In this document: positions 8,587 through 17,168 of the stretch, piece by piece
How positions within the stretch are numbered: position 1 is the first letter of the stretch
Layout: every line of letters starts with the position of its first letter
Assembly (NCBI RefSeq): GCF_018219155.1
Contig: NZ_CP056123.1
Coordinates: forward strand, 3,853,505-3,917,504
Source: Moritella sp. 24
GTDB lineage: Bacteria; Pseudomonadota; Gammaproteobacteria; Enterobacterales; Moritellaceae
Reading direction: 5' to 3'
DNA length: 64,000 nt
Notes under the pieces: generated by a model
The model's database searches: none
What the model saw: only the letters and a program-made list of their open reading frames with translations
Told to the model about the DNA's origin: nothing
Translations under genes and position numbers: made by a program

Positions 8587-11500
8587 ATATCACTGATGTT
8601 TTGATTACAGAGTATGTTGAAAGTTCTAATTCTCAAAATAGAGCAATTGAAATTACCAACATGGGTAATGAAGACGTAACCTTTACAGATAATGAAGGTT
8701 TAGTATATTTTTACAACCCTCCAGGATCAGATTCTGATTGGAAAAAAATTAATCACCAAGATGGTGGTAAAGTTCTAACCGGAACAACAATTCTTGCTGG
8801 TGAAACGATAGTAATTATTGCCCCTCCACATGCAACTTACGGAAGTGATGTAAGAGATGCAGCTGAAGCCAATAATGCAAGAGTTATAATCAGCAGCAGC
8901 TTAGGATTTACTGGTAACGATTCTGTCGCTATTGTTGATATGAGTGACTCATTGACGCCACCAACACAAGTATTAGATATCATCGGCGAAACGGGTAGTG
9001 TACCAAGTTTATCTAACATCACGATGAGACGTAGTAAGCAAGTTGATGGTTCGAATCCAACACAACAATCTGTTTATGTAAAAACAGATTGGATTGAGCA
9101 TGTAAATAATACATTTGATGATCTTGGTATCAACTCACTTCCAGAAGCATATATTCCATTTAATTGTTTAGATAGCGAAGCGCGAACAAGTATTCAAGCA
9201 ATTCAAGGCGAAGGTACTACATCACCAATCACTGGTGAAAACGTCATTATTGAAGCTGTAATCAGTGCAATTACGTCATATCCTGTTAAAGGTATTTTCC
9301 TAGCTCAGGAAACGGACAACAACCAATTAACCTCTGACGGTCTTTTTATCACCACGAATGAAGATACGAGTAATCTAGCCCCTGGCGATAAAGTGTGTTT
9401 ACAAGGTGTTGTTGTTGAAGACTATGGTCTAACAACACTGACTAGCCAAAAAGAGATCCACGTTAAAGGTAGTGAAGCTGTTCCAGCAGCTGTTGATATT
9501 GAAGTTATTGAGTCAGATAAAGACGAATATGGTTTCTCATTTGATACTACACTAGAGCGCTATGAAGGTATGCTAGTTAGACTGCCTAAGGATATGGATC
9601 CTAATGAAACTGGCAACCAAGACATGCGCGTATCAAAAACGATTAGTTTTAACTTTGATAGCTTCCGCAATAACATGGTGTTTTCTTATAAACGTCCAAA
9701 CATGCAACCTAACCAGGAAAACGTAGCAGGTAGTACAGATGCTCTCAAAGCAATGTACCAAAATGACGATTTCCGTTTAATCATTGAGAGCGCAGTTAAG
9801 GCTGAAGATGGTCGAATTCCTTATTATCCAACATTCCATGACGATGCTGCGGATAACTATATTCGTATCGATGATAGTGTTGTTGGTATGGAGGGTGTTC
9901 TTTCTCATAGCTTTGGGGATTATAATTTAACAGTAACTAACACTATTGATGAAGATAATATTACTCATAATACAGATAGAAAAACATCTCCAACTCTAAG
10001 TACTACGACTACTGATGATAGCTTCGCTATTAAAGTTGCTACTCAAAACCTATTGAACCTATTTAACTCTCCATTCGGTGGTTCAGCAAATCAACATGGT
10101 GATAACCGTGGTGCAGATAGTATTGCTGAATATGAACGTCAAAAAGCAAAACTAGTAAGCGCGATACGCGGACTTGATGCTGATATCGTGGGTCTGATGG
10201 AAATCGAAAATAATGGCTATGGTGATGCAGGTGCAATCGCAGAACTCGTTGCAGCGATTAACGTTAACTATGATGACGATGATCCAAAAGATATTGATAG
10301 TAAATATTCAACAAGTAAACGCTATGTATTTATTGGTTATGATAAAAATGGCGATACTGTTCTTGATGATCAAGATTCACTAGGTACTGATTCAATCAGT
10401 ACAGGTCTTTTATATCGCCCAGCTAAAGTCAGCTTAGAAAGTACGAAAGTAATCCCGATGCCACAACAGCACGCACCGGTCGTTGTTAATGATAATAATA
10501 TTGTTGTGAAAAACAGTAACGGTGGAATCTTAGAAAGTGGTGATAACTACCAACGTGACACCCTAGCTGGTACTTTTATTGTTAACCAAACAGGTAAACG
10601 CCTAACTGTAGCAGTGAATCACCTTAAATCGAAAGGTTCTACATGCTGGGAAGAATGGGATGGTGTTGACTTTGGCACAACAGAAGTATGGAAAAACGAT
10701 GCGCCAGACGCTGACTTCCAAGGTGCCTGTGAAGACTTCCGTGTAGCTGCAGCAGTACAACTTGGTGAAGAATTAGATAAAATTGGCGGTGATACTGTTA
10801 TCGTCGGTGATATGAATTCATATGCGCTTGAAGATCCAATGTTAGTACTAACTGAAAATACAACTGGAAAAACATTAACAACAGCGCGTGATACTTTTAT
10901 CGGTAAAACTCCGCAGTTTAACAATTCTGGTAATCCAGTTAACTGGACTAAAACGTATGGTTATATTAATGCGGTAAGTAAGAAAGATGCAGAAAAAGGC
11001 AAAGCGAGCTGGAGCTACTCTTACAATGATGAAATTGGTTCGCTGGATCACTTACTAATCAGCCCATCATTAAATAACCGTTTAATTGATGCAACTGATT
11101 GGCATATCAACGCTGCAGAATCACCATTGTATGATTACAATATTGACTATAAAGGCGCAACTGGTGCGGAAGACTTTTATGCTGACGACGCATATCGTTC
11201 TTCAGACCACGACTCAGCCATTATGTCTTTAAGCTACAAGCACGGTGAAACAGATGGTAAGGCTGTACATGTTGCAATTACAAGCGGTTTAATTAAAGTC
11301 CCTTACAACATCCCTACAGCGGCTAATGCTGAAAAAGGTGATATTGCGACAATTACATTAACACCATTAAATAGTAATGATAATGTTGATATGAGTGATG
11401 TCGTGTTACCACGAGTCGCGCTCACAAAAGATGGTCAATCATTTGTTGAACTAGAAGTATATGGTGCGGATGCAAGTCGATACAGTGCAACAATGCAACT

Positions 11501-11696
11501 AGAGCGTACAGGTGCAGCTTCGACAAGCTCTACGGTTTCAGGTTCTAGCGTATCTCTAGAAATTGAAGTTGCTAAGCAAGACTCACTAACACCTAAAATC
11601 GTAATTCCACCATCAGATAATTCAGGTGGTTCTTTCGGTATTTTTGGTGTGCTATCTCTACTTGGTTTAGGTTTCCTACGTCGTAAAGCTAAATAG
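8526..11696 (+). CDS. exeM: Secreted ExeM-type nuclease with OB-fold domain, GlyGly-CTERM
   Basis: A 1056-residue paralogue of the protein at 730-3558. Signal peptide 1-20 is identical to that paralogue. Residues about 21-205 are lamin-tail-like and about 212-325 an OB-fold region (FNCLDSEART... to VCLQGVVVEDYG) of the kind seen in NucH/YhcR nucleases. The catalytic EEP domain begins near 500 (ATQNLLNLF, MEIENN, NHLKSKGS, GDMNSY, SDHDSAI). The tail carries Gly-Gly-Ser, a hydrophobic stretch and RRK (GlyGly-CTERM). Shewanella ExeM and Vibrio Xds are the nearest known types. It ends the plus-strand island and faces the second nucleotidase across a shared terminator. Confidence 0.9.
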   Translation: MKKKLLALAVGSVLSAGAQADITDVLITEYVESSNSQNRAIEITNMGNEDVTFTDNEGLVYFYNPPGSDSDWKKINHQDGGKVLTGTTILAGETIVIIAPPHATYGSDVRDAAEANNARVIISSSLGFTGNDSVAIVDMSDSLTPPTQVLDIIGETGSVPSLSNITMRRSKQVDGSNPTQQSVYVKTDWIEHVNNTFDDLGINSLPEAYIPFNCLDSEARTSIQAIQGEGTTSPITGENVIIEAVISAITSYPVKGIFLAQETDNNQLTSDGLFITTNEDTSNLAPGDKVCLQGVVVEDYGLTTLTSQKEIHVKGSEAVPAAVDIEVIESDKDEYGFSFDTTLERYEGMLVRLPKDMDPNETGNQDMRVSKTISFNFDSFRNNMVFSYKRPNMQPNQENVAGSTDALKAMYQNDDFRLIIESAVKAEDGRIPYYPTFHDDAADNYIRIDDSVVGMEGVLSHSFGDYNLTVTNTIDEDNITHNTDRKTSPTLSTTTTDDSFAIKVATQNLLNLFNSPFGGSANQHGDNRGADSIAEYERQKAKLVSAIRGLDADIVGLMEIENNGYGDAGAIAELVAAINVNYDDDDPKDIDSKYSTSKRYVFIGYDKNGDTVLDDQDSLGTDSISTGLLYRPAKVSLESTKVIPMPQQHAPVVVNDNNIVVKNSNGGILESGDNYQRDTLAGTFIVNQTGKRLTVAVNHLKSKGSTCWEEWDGVDFGTTEVWKNDAPDADFQGACEDFRVAAAVQLGEELDKIGGDTVIVGDMNSYALEDPMLVLTENTTGKTLTTARDTFIGKTPQFNNSGNPVNWTKTYGYINAVSKKDAEKGKASWSYSYNDEIGSLDHLLISPSLNNRLIDATDWHINAAESPLYDYNIDYKGATGAEDFYADDAYRSSDHDSAIMSLSYKHGETDGKAVHVAITSGLIKVPYNIPTAANAEKGDIATITLTPLNSNDNVDMSDVVLPRVALTKDGQSFVELEVYGADASRYSATMQLERTGAASTSSTVSGSSVSLEIEVAKQDSLTPKIVIPPSDNSGGSFGIFGVLSLLGLGFLRRKAK

Positions 11697-11744
11697 TAGT
11701 GTTGTTTGATTCATTACTAACGAATCATTAAAAACTAGTTAAAC

Positions 11745-11781
11745 AAAAGGCGAATAAACATCAGTTTATTCGCCTTTTTTA
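11745..11781 (+). terminator. Bidirectional terminator between convergent nuclease and nucleotidase
   Basis: AAAAGGCGAATA, loop, TTTATTCGCCTTTTTT. A-run and T-run on both sides allow use from either strand. The core differs from 5212-5250 by about one base. Confidence 0.9.
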
Positions 11782-11830
11782 ATACGTTTAATTTATAACA
11801 TCGCAGTCTAATAAAGACTACATACTGATA

Positions 11831-13480
11831 TTATTTATAAACCATTTCATTTTTTGGTTCAAAATCAGCAACGTTAATTGGTGAGTTTGCTTCAATGTAT
11901 TCTTTCAGTACTTCAGCATCCACATAACCTGTGTTTACAAACGATGCGTGCTCTGTAATTTTCGGGTAACCGTCGCCACCAGCGGCATTAAACGATGGGA
12001 TAGTGAAACGGTATGCTTTCTCTAAGTCGATAGCGTTACCTGCGATAACCACGTTAGACACTTGACCATTTGCAACCGTCATTGAGATACCTGCAAATTG
12101 TGCGAATGCACCAGAGTCTTTCATTTTAGTGCCAACTACGTTTAGGTAGTCCATCACTTCAGCGCCTGTCATATCAACATACGTAATGATATTGCCAAAC
12201 GGTTGTACCGTTAATACGTCTTTATACGTAATGTCACCAGCATCGATTGACGCACGAACACCACCAGAATTCATGATACCGAAATCTGCTTTAGCACGTT
12301 CCATATGTGCAGTCGCAATTAAACGACCAAGGTTAGTTTGGTTGTTACGTACAACATTACGATTGCCTTCTAACAAAGCATCAGAATGACCAATCTTAAT
12401 GTTTAATGCCTCTTGCCCTTTTTCTTGGAACGGTTTTAGTGTTGCAAGTACAGTTGGATCTTGAGCAATCTCATCTTGGATAAATACACGCTTTTTCTTA
12501 CCATCAACTTTGATTTTTTTCTTTAAGTTAACTGGAATAAGTTTGTACGATTGCAGTTCGAAATCACCATTTTTGAAGGTGTAATCAGCACGTCCAACAT
12601 ATTTACCCCATTCGTGTGCTTGTACGATAGTAGTACCGTTTTGCACATCTGGAGCACAGTCTTGACCTGGTTTGAAGTTTGCATATTCAGCACCTTCCAT
12701 ACATACAGGCTCTTGAGAATGACCGCCAACGATCATATCTAGGTCACCTTCATTAAGGTAACGTGCAAGCTGTACATCACCCGGTGCATTTGAACCGTTG
12801 TCACCGTTAAGGTAATGACCCATGTGCGTTGCTGCAATGATGATATCTGGGTTTTCAGTTTTCTTAATTTCAGCAATTACTTTTTTAGCTTCCACTTTAG
12901 GGTCGCGGAATTCTAATTCGCTGATGAATTCTGGATTACCAATTTCAGCCGTATCTTCAGTTGTTAGACCGATAACTGCAATTTTAACACCGTCTTTATT
13001 AAAGATTTTGTAAGCATCGAACATACGTTCGCCATCTTTATAGATATTAGCTGAGATGAACGGGAATTTAGCCCAACCTTCCTGTTTAGCAAGCACATCA
13101 AGCGAGTTATCGAACTCATGATTACCCAATGTCATCGCATCATAGCCAATCATGTTCATGCCGATAAAATCAGGTTCTGCATCTTGTAAATCCGATTCAG
13201 GTACACCTGTATTAATATCACCACCTGATAATAATAATACAGAACCACCTTCAGATTTAACTTCAGTACGGATGTCATTAATCAGCGTCGCACGTGCAGC
13301 CATACCGCGTTCGCCGTACTTATTCTGCCAAAAGTTACCGTGGTTATCATTCGTGTGAAGAATGGTAAGGTTATACTCTTTATCTTGTGTCCATTCATGC
13401 TGAGGCTGTTGGTCAGTTGTAGCGCAACCAGTTGCAATTGCAATAGTTAAAGCTGAGAGCGCTATATTTTTAAGTTTCAT
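11831..13480 (-). CDS. nutA: 5'-nucleotidase lipoprotein, UshA/NutA type (copy 2)
   Basis: A 549-residue paralogue of the protein at 5643-7307. Long stretches are identical, for example around HTNDNHG, GGDINTGVPESD and RNNQTNLGRLIATAHM. The lipobox is IATGC. All metal motifs and the C-terminal substrate domain are present, so both copies should be active. It follows the porin at 13573 on the same strand after about 90 bases that hold a weak hairpin, mirroring the nucleotidase-porin pairing of the plus-strand unit but in reverse order. Expected at the outer membrane, releasing phosphate and nucleoside from nucleotides or NAD. Confidence 0.92.
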   Translation of the reverse strand: MKLKNIALSALTIAIATGCATTDQQPQHEWTQDKEYNLTILHTNDNHGNFWQNKYGERGMAARATLINDIRTEVKSEGGSVLLLSGGDINTGVPESDLQDAEPDFIGMNMIGYDAMTLGNHEFDNSLDVLAKQEGWAKFPFISANIYKDGERMFDAYKIFNKDGVKIAVIGLTTEDTAEIGNPEFISELEFRDPKVEAKKVIAEIKKTENPDIIIAATHMGHYLNGDNGSNAPGDVQLARYLNEGDLDMIVGGHSQEPVCMEGAEYANFKPGQDCAPDVQNGTTIVQAHEWGKYVGRADYTFKNGDFELQSYKLIPVNLKKKIKVDGKKKRVFIQDEIAQDPTVLATLKPFQEKGQEALNIKIGHSDALLEGNRNVVRNNQTNLGRLIATAHMERAKADFGIMNSGGVRASIDAGDITYKDVLTVQPFGNIITYVDMTGAEVMDYLNVVGTKMKDSGAFAQFAGISMTVANGQVSNVVIAGNAIDLEKAYRFTIPSFNAAGGDGYPKITEHASFVNTGYVDAEVLKEYIEANSPINVADFEPKNEMVYK

Positions 13481-13516
13481 AGAATCGTCCGATTTATCAG
13501 GGATATGAGAGAATAA

Positions 13517-13540
13517 AGCCTCTATATAAAATAAGAGGCT
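13517..13540 (-). other. Short hairpin between porin and nucleotidase genes
   Basis: AGCCTC and GAGGCT flank a 12-base AT-rich loop. On the minus strand it is followed by TTTATT only. It could be a weak attenuator that lowers nucleotidase expression relative to the porin. Confidence 0.45.
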
Positions 13541-13572
13541 ATATATTAGATAATACTATTAGATTGATTAGC

Positions 13573-14646
13573 TTAGAACCAGTAATAAGCTTTAACGTAG
13601 CCTAGCGCACCACTTTCGCCATTTTTAAGCACATCACCCGCTGCAATTTCAGCAGCTAACTTAATATTTCGAGCATATTTGTATTCAGCACCGATAACAG
13701 CCCACTCTGATTTGTAATCTTCCTTAGATGCGTCAACATTATCTAAATCTTCGAAGTTCACACTCGCTAACAGATTTAGTTTCTCGGTCAATTTATATTT
13801 AGCGCCGATGTTAGTACCGACGATATTTTTTTCTGAGCTTTCATTTTTATTGAAATTTTTGGTTTGATCCCAAATTAAGCCAGATACAGTGACATCACCT
13901 AATTTAACTTCACCGTGTAGTGAATAAATTTCAGTTTCATCGCCCACTTCAGCACCTGCAAGCACTGTGAAATCATCACCAAAATAACCAATGTAACCGT
14001 TAGTTACTTGACCAAATAGTGAATCTGTTTCATATGAATATTTTTTTGGTTCGCCAGTATCAATTGTTGTAGCTTTCACTGTTTTACCATCAGCATCAAG
14101 CTCGTATGTAGTCTTTTTATCCGTTGTACCATCCCAGCCTTCTAATGAGTGAGAAATACCCACTTTAATATTACCAAATTGACCTCGGTATTTTAGCGTA
14201 TTATCTTGGTCACCCGCTTCAGAAATACTAGCACCTAATTCATTTGTTACATCACCAAATGCATCATAGTGATCATAGGCTGTATCAGTACGACCAAACT
14301 CAATTGATTGCTTCGGTGTTAAATTGTAGCCTACATAAGCCTTGTCGATAACAAGGCGCATATTATTATCAGTAGTCCAATCTTGACGCTCTGCATCCAT
14401 CTCAAACTTGGCATAGATATTACCTGTTGAGCCCTTTACACCCAGCGTCATAAATGAATCGTCGACATAGGTAGAACTTGGCCCAAACGGTGTTTTATCC
14501 GTGTCAGATACAACCGTACCACCGACTTCCATACCACCATAAATTTTTAAATTATCACCATTATCATTTTTATAGATTGTTGCAGCGCTAGCTGCGCCGA
14601 CAGACAGAATTGATGCAAGAGTTAGAGCAAGAGTTGAATATTTCAT
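13573..14646 (-). CDS. Outer-membrane porin, divergent third paralogue
   Basis: A 357-residue porin with a signal peptide ending ASA and then TIYKNDNGDNLKIYGGME, the same opening as the porin at 7362 but with a diverged body. Shared stretches include TYVDDSF, EAGDQDNTLKYRG and VIDKAYVGYN, and the last residues are YYWF. Loops differ strongly, so substrate or phage exposure may differ. It is the first gene of a minus-strand pair with the second nucleotidase. The 330-base AT-rich region upstream must hold its promoter. Confidence 0.92.
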   Translation of the reverse strand: MKYSTLALTLASILSVGAASAATIYKNDNGDNLKIYGGMEVGGTVVSDTDKTPFGPSSTYVDDSFMTLGVKGSTGNIYAKFEMDAERQDWTTDNNMRLVIDKAYVGYNLTPKQSIEFGRTDTAYDHYDAFGDVTNELGASISEAGDQDNTLKYRGQFGNIKVGISHSLEGWDGTTDKKTTYELDADGKTVKATTIDTGEPKKYSYETDSLFGQVTNGYIGYFGDDFTVLAGAEVGDETEIYSLHGEVKLGDVTVSGLIWDQTKNFNKNESSEKNIVGTNIGAKYKLTEKLNLLASVNFEDLDNVDASKEDYKSEWAVIGAEYKYARNIKLAAEIAAGDVLKNGESGALGYVKAYYWF

Positions 14647-14979
14647 TATAATTTCCTAATGTTTATTTTATTATTCTTATATTTATTCATCTTAATAAGA
14701 TTCTGTTTTCTATATGAAAATATATAAGCAACGTCATTAACACAAGTATGGAGTACCCATTAGTTGATATAAGCATCATATTCTTCAAATTAACCTCACG
14801 ACAAATCAATTAATCGTAATAATGTGATTTATATAGGTTTTAAATCTAAATATTACGATATCATTCGCGTTTTAGTTTTTTGACTATAACGGGTCATTTT
14901 TAATCAAAAAATAAAAGTGCTGGAAGGCATATTGGTAGGAAATACAGAGGATTATCGAAGTATCATTAAAAAACAAACA
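14647..14979 (-). promoter_or_regulatory. Non-coding region upstream of third porin gene
   Basis: About 330 AT-rich bases without a credible gene, between the porin start and the opp operon terminator. It should hold the porin promoter; I could not single out a convincing -35/-10 pair or operator by eye. Confidence 0.4.
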
Positions 14980-15015
14980 AAAAAATACCTATCAACGATT
15001 CGCTGATAGGTATTG
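14980..15015 (-). terminator. Terminator of opp operon
   Basis: On the minus strand: AATACCTATCA, 9-base loop, TGATAGGTATT, then a T-run. A perfect 11-bp stem about 50 bases after the oppF stop. Confidence 0.92.
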
Positions 15016-15063
15016 AATATTGTGACTATTTTAAATTATATCGAGAGCATTATGCCAAAGGTA

Positions 15064-16089
15064 TTAAGCAACCATTAAACAAGACACTGAATGTTCTTCG
15101 TTACCAATTAGCTGAGGCTTAGTTTCGGCACAACTGGCTTTCGCAACAGGGCAGCGTGTACGGAATACACACCCTGATGGCGGGTTTAATGGTGACGGTA
15201 AATCACCTTCCAACATTTCTATTTTCTTATTACGCTCAAGTTCCGGATCTGGGATTGGTACTGCAGACATTAATGCTTTCGTATACGGGTGCTTCGGATC
15301 TGAAAACAAGGCTTTCGACTCACCTAATTCAACCGCATTACCGAGATACATGACTAATACGCGATCAGAAATGTGTTTTACAATCGATAAATCATGGGCA
15401 ATAAAGATCAGGCTTAAACCCAATTCTTTCTGCAATGATTGTAACAAGTTCACTACCTGCGCTTGAATGGATACATCCAATGCAGATACTGGCTCATCAC
15501 AAATAATCATCTTAGGCTTTAAGATAAGTGCACGAGCAATACCAATACGCTGACACTGACCACCCGAGAATTCATGCGGATAACGGTTAATCACGTTAGG
15601 CAATAGACCTACCTTCGTCATCATGTCCTTCACTTGCTCTTTCACTTCTACTTTAGATAGATTTGGAAAGAAAGTGCGTAGCGGCTCGGCAATAATGTCA
15701 CCTACCGTCATACGAGGGTTTAATGATGCCAGCGGATCTTGGAAAATCATTTGAATTTCTTTACGTTTTTCACGCATTTCATTGTGCGGTAAACGCGTAA
15801 GATCTTGGCCTAACCAAACCACATGACCAGCCGCCGCTGGCACTAAGCCAATAAGAGCTCGGGCAAATGTCGATTTACCACAACCTGATTCCCCTACTAC
15901 ACCCAACGTTTCACCTTCGTATAATTTGATACTTACACCATCAACCGCTTTAAGTGGTCGAGGTGGTGCCCAAGGCCATAATGACTTTGATGGGATATCA
16001 AATTGAACCTTAAGGTCATTCACTTCTAGCAGCAATTCTTTCTTTACCGCTTGTACCGCAACTTGCTCTTGCTTTACTACATTAGTCAT
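15064..16089 (-). CDS. oppF: Oligopeptide ABC transporter ATPase OppF
   Basis: An ABC ATPase of about 341 residues with Walker A GESGCGKST, signature SGGQCQRIGIARAL and Walker B MIICDEPVSALD, plus the C-terminal oligopeptide-binding region with the Cys cluster CVFRTRCPVAKASC that can hold an FeS cluster or zinc in OppD/DppF proteins. The frame is open 40 codons further upstream inside oppD. I chose the ATG that overlaps the oppD stop (TAATG), because AGGGGA sits about seven bases before it and the protein then has family length. It pairs with OppD to drive peptide import. Confidence 0.93.
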   Translation of the reverse strand: MTNVVKQEQVAVQAVKKELLLEVNDLKVQFDIPSKSLWPWAPPRPLKAVDGVSIKLYEGETLGVVGESGCGKSTFARALIGLVPAAAGHVVWLGQDLTRLPHNEMREKRKEIQMIFQDPLASLNPRMTVGDIIAEPLRTFFPNLSKVEVKEQVKDMMTKVGLLPNVINRYPHEFSGGQCQRIGIARALILKPKMIICDEPVSALDVSIQAQVVNLLQSLQKELGLSLIFIAHDLSIVKHISDRVLVMYLGNAVELGESKALFSDPKHPYTKALMSAVPIPDPELERNKKIEMLEGDLPSPLNPPSGCVFRTRCPVAKASCAETKPQLIGNEEHSVSCLMVA

Positions 16090-17054
16090 TACCATGTCCC
16101 CTGGTCTGAGAAGCAGGCACGTAAACGGTCGCCAGCAAACGGGATTAATTGTGGTTGTTCTTGTTGGCAGTGTTCTTGTGCACGATGACAACGATCTTGA
16201 TATGCACACCCTTTCGGCAGTGATAACAAGTTAGGTGGATTACCCGGAATGGTCGGTAAAATATCACCTTCGGTATCTAAACGTGGAATTGATTTAAGTA
16301 AGCCTTCTGTATAAGGGTGGCTCGGTGTATAGAAGATATCATTTACCTTACCATACTCCATTGTACGACCCGCATACATCACTAATACCTTGTCACAACT
16401 ACCAGCTACCACACCCAAATCATGCGTAATCATAATAATGGCGGTATTAAACTTGTCTTTCAATTCATTCAATAATTGCATGATCTGCGCTTGAATCGTT
16501 ACATCCAATGCAGTCGTTGGTTCATCTGCAATCAACAGTTTAGGGCGACATAACAAGGCCATTGCGATCATTACACGCTGACGCATACCACCTGAAAACT
16601 CATGCGGATACATGTTAATACGAATACGCGCTTCAGGAATCTTAACCGATTCAAGCATAAATACTGATTCTTCAAAGGCTTCTTTTTTGCTCATGCCTTT
16701 ATGTAAAATCAGTACTTCCATCATTTGCTCACTCACCTTCATGTAAGGGTTTAGTGAAGTCATTGGGTCTTGGAAGATCATGGCAATTTGTTCTGCGCGA
16801 ACATGGTTTAGTTCTTTCTCTGGTAAATTTAAGATCTCTTTACCTTCGAACTTTGCACTGCCAGAAATAATACCGTTTTTCGCCAGCAATCCCATGATTG
16901 CAAATACAGTCTGTGACTTACCTGAGCCGGACTCGCCAACAATACCCAGTGTTTCGCCTGGGCTAAGAGAGAAATTTAAATCGTTAACCGCCGTGACATT
17001 ACCGTCTTGAGTCGTAAACTCAACGCGTAGGTCTTTAACATCTAGTAAACTCAT
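16089..17054 (-). CDS. oppD: Oligopeptide ABC transporter ATPase OppD
   Basis: A 321-residue ABC ATPase with Walker A GESGSGKSQ, signature FSGGMRQRVMIAMAL and Walker B LLIADEPTTALD, ending with the peptide-transporter C-terminal extension (CAYQDRCHRAQEHC). The last Walker A residue is Gln where Ser/Thr is usual; E. coli OppD/DppD also carry GSGKSQ, so this is normal. It is separated from oppC by 114 bases that hold a long hairpin, and overlaps oppF by one base. Confidence 0.95.
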   Translation of the reverse strand: MSLLDVKDLRVEFTTQDGNVTAVNDLNFSLSPGETLGIVGESGSGKSQTVFAIMGLLAKNGIISGSAKFEGKEILNLPEKELNHVRAEQIAMIFQDPMTSLNPYMKVSEQMMEVLILHKGMSKKEAFEESVFMLESVKIPEARIRINMYPHEFSGGMRQRVMIAMALLCRPKLLIADEPTTALDVTIQAQIMQLLNELKDKFNTAIIMITHDLGVVAGSCDKVLVMYAGRTMEYGKVNDIFYTPSHPYTEGLLKSIPRLDTEGDILPTIPGNPPNLLSLPKGCAYQDRCHRAQEHCQQEQPQLIPFAGDRLRACFSDQGTW

Positions 17055-17116
17055 CTGACATCCTTAATCTTGTTCTAGCTCTACATCTAACTGTGTAGTC
17101 AGCAATATATTTACAC

Positions 17117-17160
17117 TAGAATGGCTTAAGTTAGGTTACTGCTCACTTTAAGCCATTCTA
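17117..17160 (-). other. 13-bp perfect inverted repeat inside opp operon
   Basis: TAGAATGGCTTAA at 17117-17129 pairs with TTAAGCCATTCTA at 17148-17160. It lies between oppC and oppD and no T-run follows on the minus strand. It may stabilise the oppABC part of the mRNA or act as a processing site that sets membrane and ATPase subunit ratios. Confidence 0.75.
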
Positions 17161-17168
17161 TTTAGCTA

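Noticed and set aside
16090-16209. Longer OppF reading frame starting inside oppD
   Set aside because: The extra 40 residues have no ABC-transporter likeness and overlap oppD in another frame; the TAATG start with AGGGGA upstream gives the family length.
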